Assembly: GCA_021780095.1 (NCBI GenBank) | Contig: JAJXZK010000451.1 | Span: forward strand, 1 to 14,032 | From: Acidobacteriota bacterium | Lineage (GTDB): Bacteria; Acidobacteriota; Terriglobia; Terriglobales; Acidobacteriaceae | Length of the DNA: 14,032 nucleotides | Direction: 5' to 3' | Notes under the pieces: generated by a model | What the model was told of the DNA's origin: nothing | Databases searched by the model: none | What the model saw: the letters and a program-made list of their open reading frames with translations, nothing else | Part shown: positions 1 to 9,093 of the stretch, in pieces | Numbering within the stretch: the stretch's first letter is position 1 | Layout: every line of letters begins with the position of its first letter | Position numbers and translations under genes: made by a program

Positions 1-2197
<2,197 letters not shown>

Positions 2198-2200
2198 ACG

Positions 2201-3277
2201 CTAGTTGGGCGCGCTGGGTGCGAAATATCCCTTTTCCGCGCTGACCTTATAGTTGCGATCGTCGGCAGTCAGGTAAATCGGCCTGAACGCGCCGTCCGCT
2301 TTGAAGTCGGCTGGCTTGTAGACGAGGGAGTATTGGCTGCGCAGTTCTTCCTGAATGCTTTGGAATGCTTCCGCCACATTTTCCATGCGGAATGGATTGA
2401 AGGCGCGGCCGCCGGTCGCCACAGCCATTGCTTTCAGAATGTCGTCACCACGGTCGCGGCTAGGGCTATCGTTAGTGCTGATGGTGTAGATCGCGGTTGA
2501 AGCGCGCTGGCACATCTTGACAGCATCATCCAGCGTCGCGTGGCTCTGATCGTCCTCACCGTCAGAAAGCAGGATGAGGGTTTTGCGAAGGGCTCCGGAG
2601 CCAGCCAGCGGCAGCATGTGATCGCGGCAAGCTGTGTAGGTTGCGTCATACAGCGCGGTACCGCCGCCGGGAGAAAGCTTGCGAATTCCAGCCGACAGAA
2701 GATCGCCGTTGTTGGTGTAGGGCTGAGTGACATCTGGAGTGACATCGAAGCCCATCACAAATGCCTTGTCGACCTGGGGGCGCAGAACCGACAACAGAAA
2801 CTCGATGGCAGCATTCTGTTCAAACTGGAAGCGCGAACGAATGGAACTGCTGGTGTCAATCATTAATCCAACACGCAGCGGCAGATTGGTCTGCTGGGTA
2901 AAGCTGTAGACTTCCGCAGGCGCCATGTGATTGTCCAGCAATGAGAAGTCGCTCTCGTTCAAGTTGCGAATGAAGTGGCCGTGCTTGTCGGTGACAGTGA
3001 AGATGAGATTCACTTCGTTAACGACGGTCGTGATGGTGTAGGCGCCATTTTGCTGCGCGTCGGAGGTTGGCTGCTGCGCTTGGTTTAACGCGGCCTTCCC
3101 AAGAGTATTTGTAGGGGGAGGAGTCGTCTGCTTTGCAGGCTGGGTTGCTGGCGCGGCGCTGTTTTGCGCCTGGGAAATATTGTGCGTTCCCAGCAGAACG
3201 GCAAAGAAAATCGCAGCCATTCCCAACCAAGATCTATGCCATCTGAAGATCAATTGTTCGTTTTTCCAGCCCGTCAT
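2201..3277 (-). CDS. Secreted VWFA-related domain protein
   Basis: This 358-residue protein begins with a signal peptide: a basic stretch (RWHRS), a hydrophobic core at about 19-31 and a likely cleavage region around ISQAQ (34-38). A Pro/Thr/Gln-rich linker follows (about 40-75), then a short beta-rich region and a von Willebrand factor A domain from about 134 to 320. The MIDAS metal site is visible: D141-T-S143-S-S145, a threonine in GGGTALYD (about 207) and the aspartate of LSDGEDD (about 239). The sequence fits the VWFA-related family that is expanded in Acidobacteriota. Such domains usually mediate metal-dependent protein binding; the partner is unknown. It is the third gene of an apparent lgt-rluD-VWA transcript, 27 bp after the rluD-like stop codon. 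The start at 3277 has a weak ribosome binding site; an internal ATG at codon 20 would shorten the signal peptide n-region. Confidence 0.85.
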   Translation of the reverse strand: MTGWKNEQLIFRWHRSWLGMAAIFFAVLLGTHNISQAQNSAAPATQPAKQTTPPPTNTLGKAALNQAQQPTSDAQQNGAYTITTVVNEVNLIFTVTDKHGHFIRNLNESDFSLLDNHMAPAEVYSFTQQTNLPLRVGLMIDTSSSIRSRFQFEQNAAIEFLLSVLRPQVDKAFVMGFDVTPDVTQPYTNNGDLLSAGIRKLSPGGGTALYDATYTACRDHMLPLAGSGALRKTLILLSDGEDDQSHATLDDAVKMCQRASTAIYTISTNDSPSRDRGDDILKAMAVATGGRAFNPFRMENVAEAFQSIQEELRSQYSLVYKPADFKADGAFRPIYLTADDRNYKVSAEKGYFAPSAPN

Positions 3278-3304
3278 TCATTCCAGTTTACCAGTGCCAA
3301 GGGC

Positions 3305-4426
3305 TTATTTCTGTTGGAGAGGCGACCTGAGCCGAGTTAGCCACCTCTCTAAATCCGCTGGCAACGGCGTTTCGAATTCCATGTTTTTTCCCGATTCCGG
3401 ATGGTTTAACCGAAGGCGCATGGCGTGCAGGAAATTGCGGTCGACACAAAGTGCCTGCTCCAGGGCGGCCGCCTTCTGGAGACGAGTGGCCGGAGCTTCC
3501 AGGAAGGGAAGAATCTTCTGGGGAGCGCCATAGAGGGTGTCACCGACGACGGGGTGTCCGATGGAGGAAAGATGGACACGAATCTGATGGGTGCGTCCGG
3601 TTTCGATCTCAACCTCGAGCAAAGTGAAATGCCCGTAGCGCGATTGAAATCGCTCCAGAACGCGATAGTGTGAGACGGCCGTTCGACCTCCGCTGCGATG
3701 CGTTGTCATACGAGTACGGCGTTGCTGGTCTCGACTGATGGGAGCATTCAAGGTTCCGCGCTCGAGCTTTACCGATCCGTGGACCAGAGCAATGTAGGTC
3801 TTATGAACCTCGCGGTCAGCAAACATCTTGGAGAGTCGGCGATGCGCGGCATCATCCTTGGCAACAACGATTAAGCCACTTGTCTGCTTGTCCAGGCGAT
3901 GCACGATTCCAGGGCGCAGCGGGCCCCCGGTGGCGGAGAGAGTCGCCATGTGGTGGAGCAGTGCATTCACCAGCGTGCCTCGGTTGCGAGCGCTGTCTGT
4001 CGCGCCCGAACCGGCATGTACCATCATGCCCGCAGGCTTGTTGATGACAGCAAAGTGAGCATCTTCATACACGATGTTCAGCGGAATATCTTCAGCTTCG
4101 GCGCGGAGCGGAGGGGGTATCGGATCGCTTACAACTGTTACGTTTTCGCCGGCTCGCAATTTTCCACCGGCTTTCATGGTTCGTGGATTGCCGTCATTGC
4201 CGCAGACCACAACGCAGTTCTGATCTATCAGTTGCTGCACTCGGGCTCGACTGATCGACGGCAGGCGCGCGGTCAGGAACTGGTCCAGCCGCTGGCCGAC
4301 GGAGGGTCCATCCACGCTAAATTCACGTGGGTTGGGCGTGCTGTTTTCTTCAGAAGTTTCGGCAAGTTCGTCGTCCAGCAGGTCGGACAGATCCTCGTCA
4401 TTAGGGTCGCGGTGCGTAGGCTTCAT
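3305..4426 (-). CDS. rluD: RluA/RluD-family rRNA pseudouridine synthase
   Basis: This 373-residue enzyme converts uridines in structured RNA to pseudouridine. The catalytic motif HRLDKQTSGL is at about 176-185, with the nucleophilic aspartate at D179. An S4 RNA-binding domain lies at about 43-103 (VGQRLDQFL onward), and the RluA-type signature INKPAGMMVH at about 128-137. The S4 plus catalytic core layout is that of RluD, which modifies the helix 69 region of 23S rRNA, but RluC and other S4-containing paralogues share it, so the exact target is inference. The first 40 residues form an acidic extension (several D/E runs) that is not part of the core fold. The start codon overlaps the lgt-like stop codon as ATGA (4423-4426), which indicates translational coupling. 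Confidence 0.93.
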   Translation of the reverse strand: MKPTHRDPNDEDLSDLLDDELAETSEENSTPNPREFSVDGPSVGQRLDQFLTARLPSISRARVQQLIDQNCVVVCGNDGNPRTMKAGGKLRAGENVTVVSDPIPPPLRAEAEDIPLNIVYEDAHFAVINKPAGMMVHAGSGATDSARNRGTLVNALLHHMATLSATGGPLRPGIVHRLDKQTSGLIVVAKDDAAHRRLSKMFADREVHKTYIALVHGSVKLERGTLNAPISRDQQRRTRMTTHRSGGRTAVSHYRVLERFQSRYGHFTLLEVEIETGRTHQIRVHLSSIGHPVVGDTLYGAPQKILPFLEAPATRLQKAAALEQALCVDRNFLHAMRLRLNHPESGKNMEFETPLPADLERWLTRLRSPLQQK

Positions 4427-5211
4427 GATGCTGCCAATCGAGGTGGTCGTTTTTCCATCAACAAGAATGCGCCAATTACGACCAGACAGAAATCAATCGC
4501 CTGAGTAAGAGACAGAGCCCCGGATATAATCAGCAGGCGATCACCGCCAAGTAAGAAGTCCAGAAAAAAGCGAGTAAGTCCAGAGGCCAGCATCCATGCA
4601 CCTGCCAGTTCGCCCGGCTGGCGGCGTTTTGGGAGCCACCACAAGAGCAGCCAGCAGAGCGCAAGTTGTACCGCGCACAAATACAGCTGGACCGGCTGCA
4701 GCCGGGTGTTGAGTGGGGTGCCGTTCCACAGGGCCGCCCACCGACTATGAAAAACAACACCCCACGGAAGGGAGGTGGGGCGACCATAATCGCAGCCGGC
4801 GAAAAAACAACCCAAGGCGAGGATTGCCTGACCCAGCGCCCATCCTGGGGCAGCGGCGTCGAATGTATCCAGCCAAGGCATCCGTTTTAAAGTCATGTAG
4901 AGCAGACCGGCAGACAGGCCCAGGCCGATTTTTGTCAGGACCGAATCGACTGTCCGTGGAACAGAAATGCTGAGCATCAGGAGGGGGTAGGACAAAAAGT
5001 CGTGCCAGTGTCCGGAGATCAGCAATAGCTTCGAGCCCAGCACGGCGGTGAACACGGTGATGAGGCCAAGGTTCCACATGGCATCGGGCGCGATTCGCAA
5101 CCGGGCTGCGGTTCGCATTGCGAGTGTCAGGGCAGCAACCAGAGCAACGGCGGCAAAAACACCGTATGTGGGAATGCTGACGGGGCCGAGGGATAGAAGA
5201 CGGGGATACAC
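4423..5211 (-). CDS. lgt: Divergent prolipoprotein diacylglyceryl transferase (Lgt) family membrane protein
   Basis: Lgt moves a diacylglyceryl group from phosphatidylglycerol to the lipobox cysteine of prolipoproteins in the inner membrane. This 262-residue protein has about seven hydrophobic segments and keeps the family landmarks PTYGVF (about 14-19), FDAAAPGWALGQ, LGCFFAGCDYG, LPWGVVF, a PVQLY strand and a C-terminal RFFLDFLLGGDR. Several residues that matter in E. coli Lgt are changed: I see no HGG motif in the loop before FDAAAP, the G-R-x-G-N-F signature reads L-A-L-G-C-F, and the usual HPTQLYE is QPVQLYL. It may be a remote Lgt with altered chemistry or a paralogue. The start is a GTG without a Shine-Dalgarno sequence; upstream on the minus strand the leader is pyrimidine-rich. 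It is the first gene of the lgt-rluD-VWA set, 65 bp downstream of the 6S RNA. Confidence 0.8.
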   Translation of the reverse strand: MYPRLLSLGPVSIPTYGVFAAVALVAALTLAMRTAARLRIAPDAMWNLGLITVFTAVLGSKLLLISGHWHDFLSYPLLMLSISVPRTVDSVLTKIGLGLSAGLLYMTLKRMPWLDTFDAAAPGWALGQAILALGCFFAGCDYGRPTSLPWGVVFHSRWAALWNGTPLNTRLQPVQLYLCAVQLALCWLLLWWLPKRRQPGELAGAWMLASGLTRFFLDFLLGGDRLLIISGALSLTQAIDFCLVVIGAFLLMEKRPPRLAAS

Positions 5212-5276
5212 AAGAGGAAGTAGAACAGACTCGAGCGGAAAACCAAACCTCCCAGGCAGAAGAGAGGAAAAAGAAT

Positions 5277-5472
5277 AGAAAGCCGACCCGCTGGGCCGTA
5301 TGGCAGTGCGCCGGTGAACCCGTCCTAAGACGGTGGGAACCCGCCGCGGCCCTTTAGGCGTTCCGGACTGGCGGACAGCACACCGAGCCGATTATTCGAG
5401 TCGAGTTCCCTGTTCGATGAATGTAGGTTCAACCAGCGTTGACCACCCTACCTGCTTTGCAGGCCGGTTTCT
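5277..5472 (-). ncRNA. ssrS: 6S RNA
   Basis: 6S RNA binds sigma-70 RNA polymerase holoenzyme by imitating an open promoter. On the minus strand, the ends pair in a closing stem: 5472-5459 with 5277-5291, 14 base pairs including two G-U pairs, with one bulged C at 5282. A large central bubble follows, then an upper stem of 5390-5385 with 5352-5347. The apical part reads GGTGTGCTGTCCG, then CCGGAACGCCTAAAGG, which resembles the apical part of proteobacterial 6S RNA as I remember it. The 3' strand of the bubble carries a hairpin, CCGTC-TTAG-GACGG (5333-5320). The length of about 196 nt is typical. It has its own promoter, and a T-rich tract follows the 3' end. The position downstream of zapA, apart from the permease in between, also fits. 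Ends are predicted from the pairing, not measured. Confidence 0.85.
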
Positions 5473-5478
5473 AAGTGG

Positions 5479-5507
5479 ATGCTAACTGGCATTCGCACGC
5501 TTGGCAA
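5479..5507 (-). promoter_or_regulatory. Probable sigma-70 promoter of the 6S RNA
   Basis: On the minus strand a TTGCCA (5507-5502) is followed after exactly 17 bp by TAGCAT (5484-5479). Transcription would begin about 7 bases later, near A5472, which is the first base of the 14-bp closing stem of the 6S RNA. The agreement between predicted start and stem end supports both calls. The -35 box lies inside the inverted repeat at 5496-5512. Confidence 0.6.
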
Positions 5508-5512
5508 GCGTG
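5496..5512. repeat. Perfect inverted repeat (7-bp arms, 3-base loop) after the permease gene
   Basis: CACGCTT-GGC-AAGCGTG forms a compact hairpin 31 bp past the permease stop codon. It could help end the permease transcript, but no T-run follows it on the minus strand. It also spans the proposed -35 box of the 6S RNA, so it could equally be a protein-binding dyad or a chance repeat. Confidence 0.5.
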
Positions 5513-5543
5513 GAGTGATCCAGGTCATACTTCGTTGTTGATT

Positions 5544-7991
5544 CTATTCGTCGTGCAGTACATTCGTGGGCTCGACACGGAGAACACGTCGTGCTGGAAT
5601 CCAAGTGGCGAGCACTCCCACCAGCAACATGGTTAGGGCGACACCGATCAGCACGAGGGGGTCGTTGGGCGTGGCCTGGTACACAATGCTGGCGAGGATG
5701 CGGCTTGCCAGGATGCCTGATACCAGACCAGCGACGGAACCGAATGCCAGCAGGACGACGGGTCGCTGCAACGCCGCGCGCAGCACCTGCCCGCGCGAAG
5801 CTCCCAGGGCAACTCGAATGCCGAGTTCCTTCATGCGCCGGCTGACCGTGTAGGAGGCGAGACCGAAGATGCCGGTGACGGCCAGCAAAATTCCCAGAGC
5901 GCCGAAGACGGCCAAAGCAGCTGTCGCTGTGTGGGACGGCAACAGCATGATTGCCAGGGCATCCTGCCAACTCCCCAGGCTGGAGATTGGGAGGTTAGGA
6001 TCGAGACGGCGAATGACATCGTGGATGGCTGGTGCTAGCTGGTTCGAGTCGCGATTTGACCGCACCAGCAAGCACATCTGCTCGTTTTGCATTTGGTGGA
6101 TCGGGACAAACAGAGCCGGAGTCGGATCTTCGCTGACGGACACGTATTTTCCGTTTTCCACGACACCGACAATTTCTGACTTGTTTCCGAAAATCTTCAT
6201 GTATCTGCCAACAACGTTTTCCGTGCCAAATAATTTCTCGGCGAAAGTCTGATTGATGATCGCGACCCTCGGGGCCTTGGCATTGTCCTGCGGGGTAAAA
6301 TTTCGGCCCGATAGAATGCGGGTTGCGGCCGCCGGCAAATACCCAGGGGACACCTTAAAGTAGGGGGTTATGAATTTGCGGTTTTTGACACTAAGCTCCG
6401 CTGCATCTGCTGCGAAAACTCCGGTATTTGAGGTGTAAATATCGAGCGGAGTCGCGCTCGCATATCCCACTTCAGTAACGCCCGGCAAATGGGAGACTTC
6501 GTCCGCCAGATGCTTCTGGAATTGCGCCGCACCGGAGCCGCTATAGCCGGCTAATTGCAGGTCGACAATCGCCATCGTGACTCCCTTCGGATCAAATCCG
6601 AAGTTGGCGTGCATCGTGCGGCCCAACCCGCGCAATGCAACCAGCGAGGAGGTCACCAGCAGGCAGCAAATAGCGATTTGGAATGCCAGGAGCAGGTCGC
6701 GAAAGACCCATTTGGCGCCTCCCGACGTCATGGTTACGCCTCCCTTGATTCCCTGGTTCGGGTTTGTTTTCCATATTTGACGTAAAGGCACAGAGCCAAA
6801 CAAAACCCCAGCTGCCAGAGAGACAATGAAGGCGAACACATAGACCAGCTTGTCTGGAACGACCACCATCTGAATGGGAAAACCGGCGGCAGGCTGCCAG
6901 TTGCTGAGAACGCCCAGCAGGCTGTTGGCCGCCACGCATCCGATGGCTCCGCCCACAGCGGAAAGTACGATCGCTTCCGTCAGCAATTGGCGGACAAGGC
7001 GAGTTCGCGCCGCGCCTACGGCGACCCGAATGGCCAATTCACGGGCACGGTCGGCTGTACGTGCGGCAAAGAGGCCGCCGAGATTGGCGCAAGCCGCCAG
7101 TAATACCAGTCCGGCTAGCAACATCACCCCGAAGGCGAACGCCTTGAGCGGACCGCCAAGAACATTTCCGAGCAAGCCAGGCTGGACCAGTTCAAAAGCT
7201 AAATTGGTTTCCGTTTGGGGATGCTCTTTGGCGAGCTGATGGGCGATCGCGTTCAAATTGGAGGTTGCTATGGCGGAGGTCACGCCGGGTTTCAAGCGGC
7301 CGATCAAAAATGTGTCCTGCTCACCGCGATCATGGATCCAGTTGTACCCCTCGATTTGGGCCTGGTTCATGACAGGAACGAACACTTCCGGCCAGAAGAA
7401 GCGCTCGGATCCAACAAAGCCTTTTTGGGTCACGCCCAGGACGGTGTATGGAACTTTGTTCAGATGGATGCCGCGGCCGACGATGGTTTTGTCGCTCCCG
7501 AACCTGTCTCGCCAGCAGTTGTAGCTGAGGACCACATATGCGCTGGCGCCAGGGCTGGTGTCATCCGCCGGTTGAATCAGCCGCCCCAAATAGGGTTGCA
7601 ACCCCATCATGTGAAAGTAATTCCCGCTGACCTCGTCCCCCCAAACGGGCGCTGGTCCATTTGAAGTCTGGAGACCAATATGCGCGAAGCGATACATGGC
7701 CAAGTCAGAGAATGTCGTATTGCGATCACGCAGATCCTTGTAGACGGGGTAGGAATTCGCCAGCGCTACGACACCGTCTTCGCCGGGATGCTGCAATGTA
7801 TACACTTGCTTGGCGTTTGGATAGTTCATGGGTTGGAGCACAAGCGAATTCAGAACGCTGAAGACAACCACATTGACGCCGATGCCAAGAGACAGCGTGA
7901 CGATTGCTGTCAGTGCAAATCCAGGTGAATGGCGGAGTTGGCGGATTGCGTAGCGAAGATCCTGGAATACAGATGCTAAAAACGTCCGCAT
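5544..7991 (-). CDS. ADOP-type ABC transporter permease (FtsX/MacB-like, duplicated, no ATPase)
   Basis: This 815-residue membrane protein has the layout of the acidobacterial duplicated orphan permease family: an N-terminal DLRYAIRQLRHSPGF motif and first membrane helix (about 24-50), a MacB-type periplasmic domain, a first FtsX domain with three helices and the RARELAIRVAVGAARTRLVR loop (about 260-400), a second periplasmic domain, and a second FtsX domain (about 690-800) with RRMKELGIRVALGASRGQVL and the C-terminal WIPARR motif. Such proteins are thought to act in transport or mechanotransmission with an ATPase encoded elsewhere; the substrate is unknown. A TTG at 8024 would add 11 residues, but the ATG at 7991 has a GAGGG 7 bases upstream and begins the family's usual N-terminus. 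No ATPase or PadR-type regulator gene is adjacent. It stands between zapA and the 6S RNA. Confidence 0.92.
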   Translation of the reverse strand: MRTFLASVFQDLRYAIRQLRHSPGFALTAIVTLSLGIGVNVVVFSVLNSLVLQPMNYPNAKQVYTLQHPGEDGVVALANSYPVYKDLRDRNTTFSDLAMYRFAHIGLQTSNGPAPVWGDEVSGNYFHMMGLQPYLGRLIQPADDTSPGASAYVVLSYNCWRDRFGSDKTIVGRGIHLNKVPYTVLGVTQKGFVGSERFFWPEVFVPVMNQAQIEGYNWIHDRGEQDTFLIGRLKPGVTSAIATSNLNAIAHQLAKEHPQTETNLAFELVQPGLLGNVLGGPLKAFAFGVMLLAGLVLLAACANLGGLFAARTADRARELAIRVAVGAARTRLVRQLLTEAIVLSAVGGAIGCVAANSLLGVLSNWQPAAGFPIQMVVVPDKLVYVFAFIVSLAAGVLFGSVPLRQIWKTNPNQGIKGGVTMTSGGAKWVFRDLLLAFQIAICCLLVTSSLVALRGLGRTMHANFGFDPKGVTMAIVDLQLAGYSGSGAAQFQKHLADEVSHLPGVTEVGYASATPLDIYTSNTGVFAADAAELSVKNRKFITPYFKVSPGYLPAAATRILSGRNFTPQDNAKAPRVAIINQTFAEKLFGTENVVGRYMKIFGNKSEIVGVVENGKYVSVSEDPTPALFVPIHQMQNEQMCLLVRSNRDSNQLAPAIHDVIRRLDPNLPISSLGSWQDALAIMLLPSHTATAALAVFGALGILLAVTGIFGLASYTVSRRMKELGIRVALGASRGQVLRAALQRPVVLLAFGSVAGLVSGILASRILASIVYQATPNDPLVLIGVALTMLLVGVLATWIPARRVLRVEPTNVLHDE

Positions 7992-7998
7992 TGAATAT

Positions 7999-8003
7999 CC
8001 CTC
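7999..8003 (-). promoter_or_regulatory. Ribosome binding site that fixes the permease start
   Basis: GAGGG on the minus strand, with a 7-base spacer to the ATG at 7991. It supports that ATG over the TTG at 8024. Confidence 0.75.
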
Positions 8004-8118
8004 GTAAACCTTATATGCAGGCAAGTGGGAGGCCAGCTAAAGCATGGGATAAGGTATTGAAAGAAAAGACGAAAGATAGGGCGACCAGACCGGTAGTATG
8101 TCCGAATTTAAGAAACAG

Positions 8119-8134
8119 TGTCCGGAAGCGGACA
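8119..8134. repeat. Dyad TGTCCG-GAAG-CGGACA upstream of the permease gene
   Basis: A perfect 6-bp inverted repeat with a 4-base centre lies in the gap between zapA and the permease. A third copy of the GTCCG core is found at about 8100-8104. It may be an operator for the permease gene or an RNA hairpin in its leader; the sequence does not decide. The rest of this 189-bp gap (7992-8180) is A/T-richer than the genes and shows no clear -35/-10 pair. Confidence 0.4.
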
Positions 8135-8152
8135 GGAAATTCTGCTTACCGT

Positions 8153-8191
8153 AAAAAAGGGCAGCGAAGCCGAATCAGAATTAACCGGCTT
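8153..8191 (-). terminator. Possible intrinsic terminator of the zapA transcript
   Basis: On the minus strand AAGCCG (8191-8186) pairs with CGGCTT (8172-8167), and a run of six T follows at 8158-8153. The loop is long (13 bases, holding the zapA TAA) and eight bases separate the stem from the T-run, so this is a weak or atypical terminator. Confidence 0.4.
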
Positions 8192-8618
8192 TGCGATTTT
8201 CCTCGAGGACGGCGTCGAGCATTTCCGCCAAGGTCTCAGTCCGAGACTTGATGTTGAGAGCAATATTGCCAGATAACGCGTCCCGCTGCTGACGCAAAGA
8301 GACAAGCTCGTCGGCAATATTGAGGGCAGCTAAAACGGCGACCCGGAGCGAGTCGACAGTAGTGCCGTGTGTGGCCACGGCGCGCATTTTGGCATCGACC
8401 AATGCGGAAAGCTGCTCGAGATACCTTGGATCCGGACCGCGCAAATGATAGATCTGGTCGTAAATATCGACAACCAGATTGCACGAAGGGTCGGCCTGAA
8501 CCAGGTCTTGTGCTGTGGGATCGAGAGCTGAAGGCGAATGCGATGTCTCATGCTCCGCTGGGTCTAAATGTTGAGGTTCACTGCCTGAGAAGCGCTGTTG
8601 CGGATCGTCTTCGTTCAT
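8181..8618 (-). CDS. zapA: Cell division protein ZapA
   Basis: ZapA binds FtsZ and promotes bundling of its filaments at the division site. The 145-residue product has an acidic, low-complexity N-terminus (about 1-45) and then the ZapA core: a globular head with VVDIYDQIYHLRG and DPRYLEQLSALVDAKM (about 49-75), and a long C-terminal helix that includes VAVLAALNIADEL and ends in a coiled-coil stretch (about 90-145). An upstream in-frame start at 8795 would add 59 residues overlapping the preceding gene; the ATG at 8618 has a GGAG 5 bases upstream and is preferred. The N-terminal extension of about 45 residues before the core is longer than in E. coli ZapA (109 residues). It follows the small coiled-coil gene by 37 bp, so the two are probably cotranscribed. 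Confidence 0.88.
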   Translation of the reverse strand: MNEDDPQQRFSGSEPQHLDPAEHETSHSPSALDPTAQDLVQADPSCNLVVDIYDQIYHLRGPDPRYLEQLSALVDAKMRAVATHGTTVDSLRVAVLAALNIADELVSLRQQRDALSGNIALNIKSRTETLAEMLDAVLEENRKAG

Positions 8619-8623
8619 CGTTG

Positions 8624-8627
8624 CTCC
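8624..8627 (-). promoter_or_regulatory. Ribosome binding site that fixes the zapA start
   Basis: GGAG on the minus strand with a 5-base spacer to the ATG at 8618. It argues against the much longer reading frame from 8795, whose extra codons overlap the upstream gene. Confidence 0.65.
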
Positions 8628-8655
8628 GTATTGCCGAAGTATTTCTACACGTGGT

Positions 8656-8955
8656 TCAGGCAGATTGCGTGTAAGAAGCCTCGATAGCATCCAGCGACGA
8701 CATGAGACGTTCGACCCGTGTGCGGACCGTATCCCGCTCACGATGAAGTTCTTCAATTTCCCGTTGTAACGTAACTCCGTGGGCGTGCTGAACATCTAGC
8801 TGCGCACGCACGCTGGCCAGTTCTCTCTCGATTTCGGCTCGTTGTTCGCGTTCACGACTCAGCATTTCGATGGTACGAACGACGCGCTGCTCCAAAGCGG
8901 CGAGTGTATCGACCGCCACTGCAAGATCCTGTTCTTTCGCCATAATTGTTGTCAT
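8656..8955 (-). CDS. Small coiled-coil protein next to zapA (ZapB-like, name not certain)
   Basis: This 99-residue product is almost entirely helical coiled coil: heptad-like spacing of leucine, valine and isoleucine with dense Glu/Arg/Gln runs, for example LSREREQRAEIERELASV and REIEELHRERDTVRTRVERL. It has no cysteine, signal peptide or membrane segment, so it should be cytoplasmic. ZapB, the partner of ZapA in E. coli, is a short coiled coil of similar size, and the direct linkage to zapA suggests a divisome role; this is inference from context, as coiled coils match each other easily. Start codons at 8955 and 8943 (MAKEQ) are both possible, neither with a strong Shine-Dalgarno sequence. 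A TATACT box 24 bp upstream of the first ATG may drive this gene and zapA. Confidence 0.7.
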   Translation of the reverse strand: MTTIMAKEQDLAVAVDTLAALEQRVVRTIEMLSREREQRAEIERELASVRAQLDVQHAHGVTLQREIEELHRERDTVRTRVERLMSSLDAIEASYTQSA

Positions 8956-8979
8956 AAATAACTAAGATGCTCTTCGCGC

Positions 8980-8985
8980 AGTATA
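8980..8985 (-). promoter_or_regulatory. Possible -10 box (TATACT) for the coiled-coil gene and zapA
   Basis: On the minus strand TATACTGCGCGAAG lies between pheT and the coiled-coil gene; transcription would begin near 8973, giving a leader of under 20 bases. No good -35 box is seen. The rpmI upstream region has a very similar TATACTGATCGAAG. Confidence 0.4.
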
Positions 8986-9093
8986 GCGCTACGTTCTGGG
9001 CGGAGCCGAATTTTTGACAGGCTCCTGTGGGAAAGCCGGGTCGATTTCCAAGGCGATGGCGAATTTGCCGCGGAGAATTGTGGATGGGACTTC

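Noticed and set aside
3899..4504. Plus-strand open frame of 201 codons
   Set aside because: Antisense to the rluD-like gene and the end of the lgt-like gene, with no homology visible and no ribosome binding site.
5281..5480. tRNA, SRP RNA, RNase P or riboswitch (cobalamin, TPP, guanidine) in the gap upstream of lgt
   Set aside because: None of the conserved cores I know for these RNAs could be found on either strand; the 6S reading on the minus strand explains the pairing, promoter and context.
8619..8795. 59-codon N-terminal extension of zapA
   Set aside because: It overlaps the coiled-coil gene and the ATG at 8618 has a GGAG at proper spacing; the added residues are not ZapA-like.
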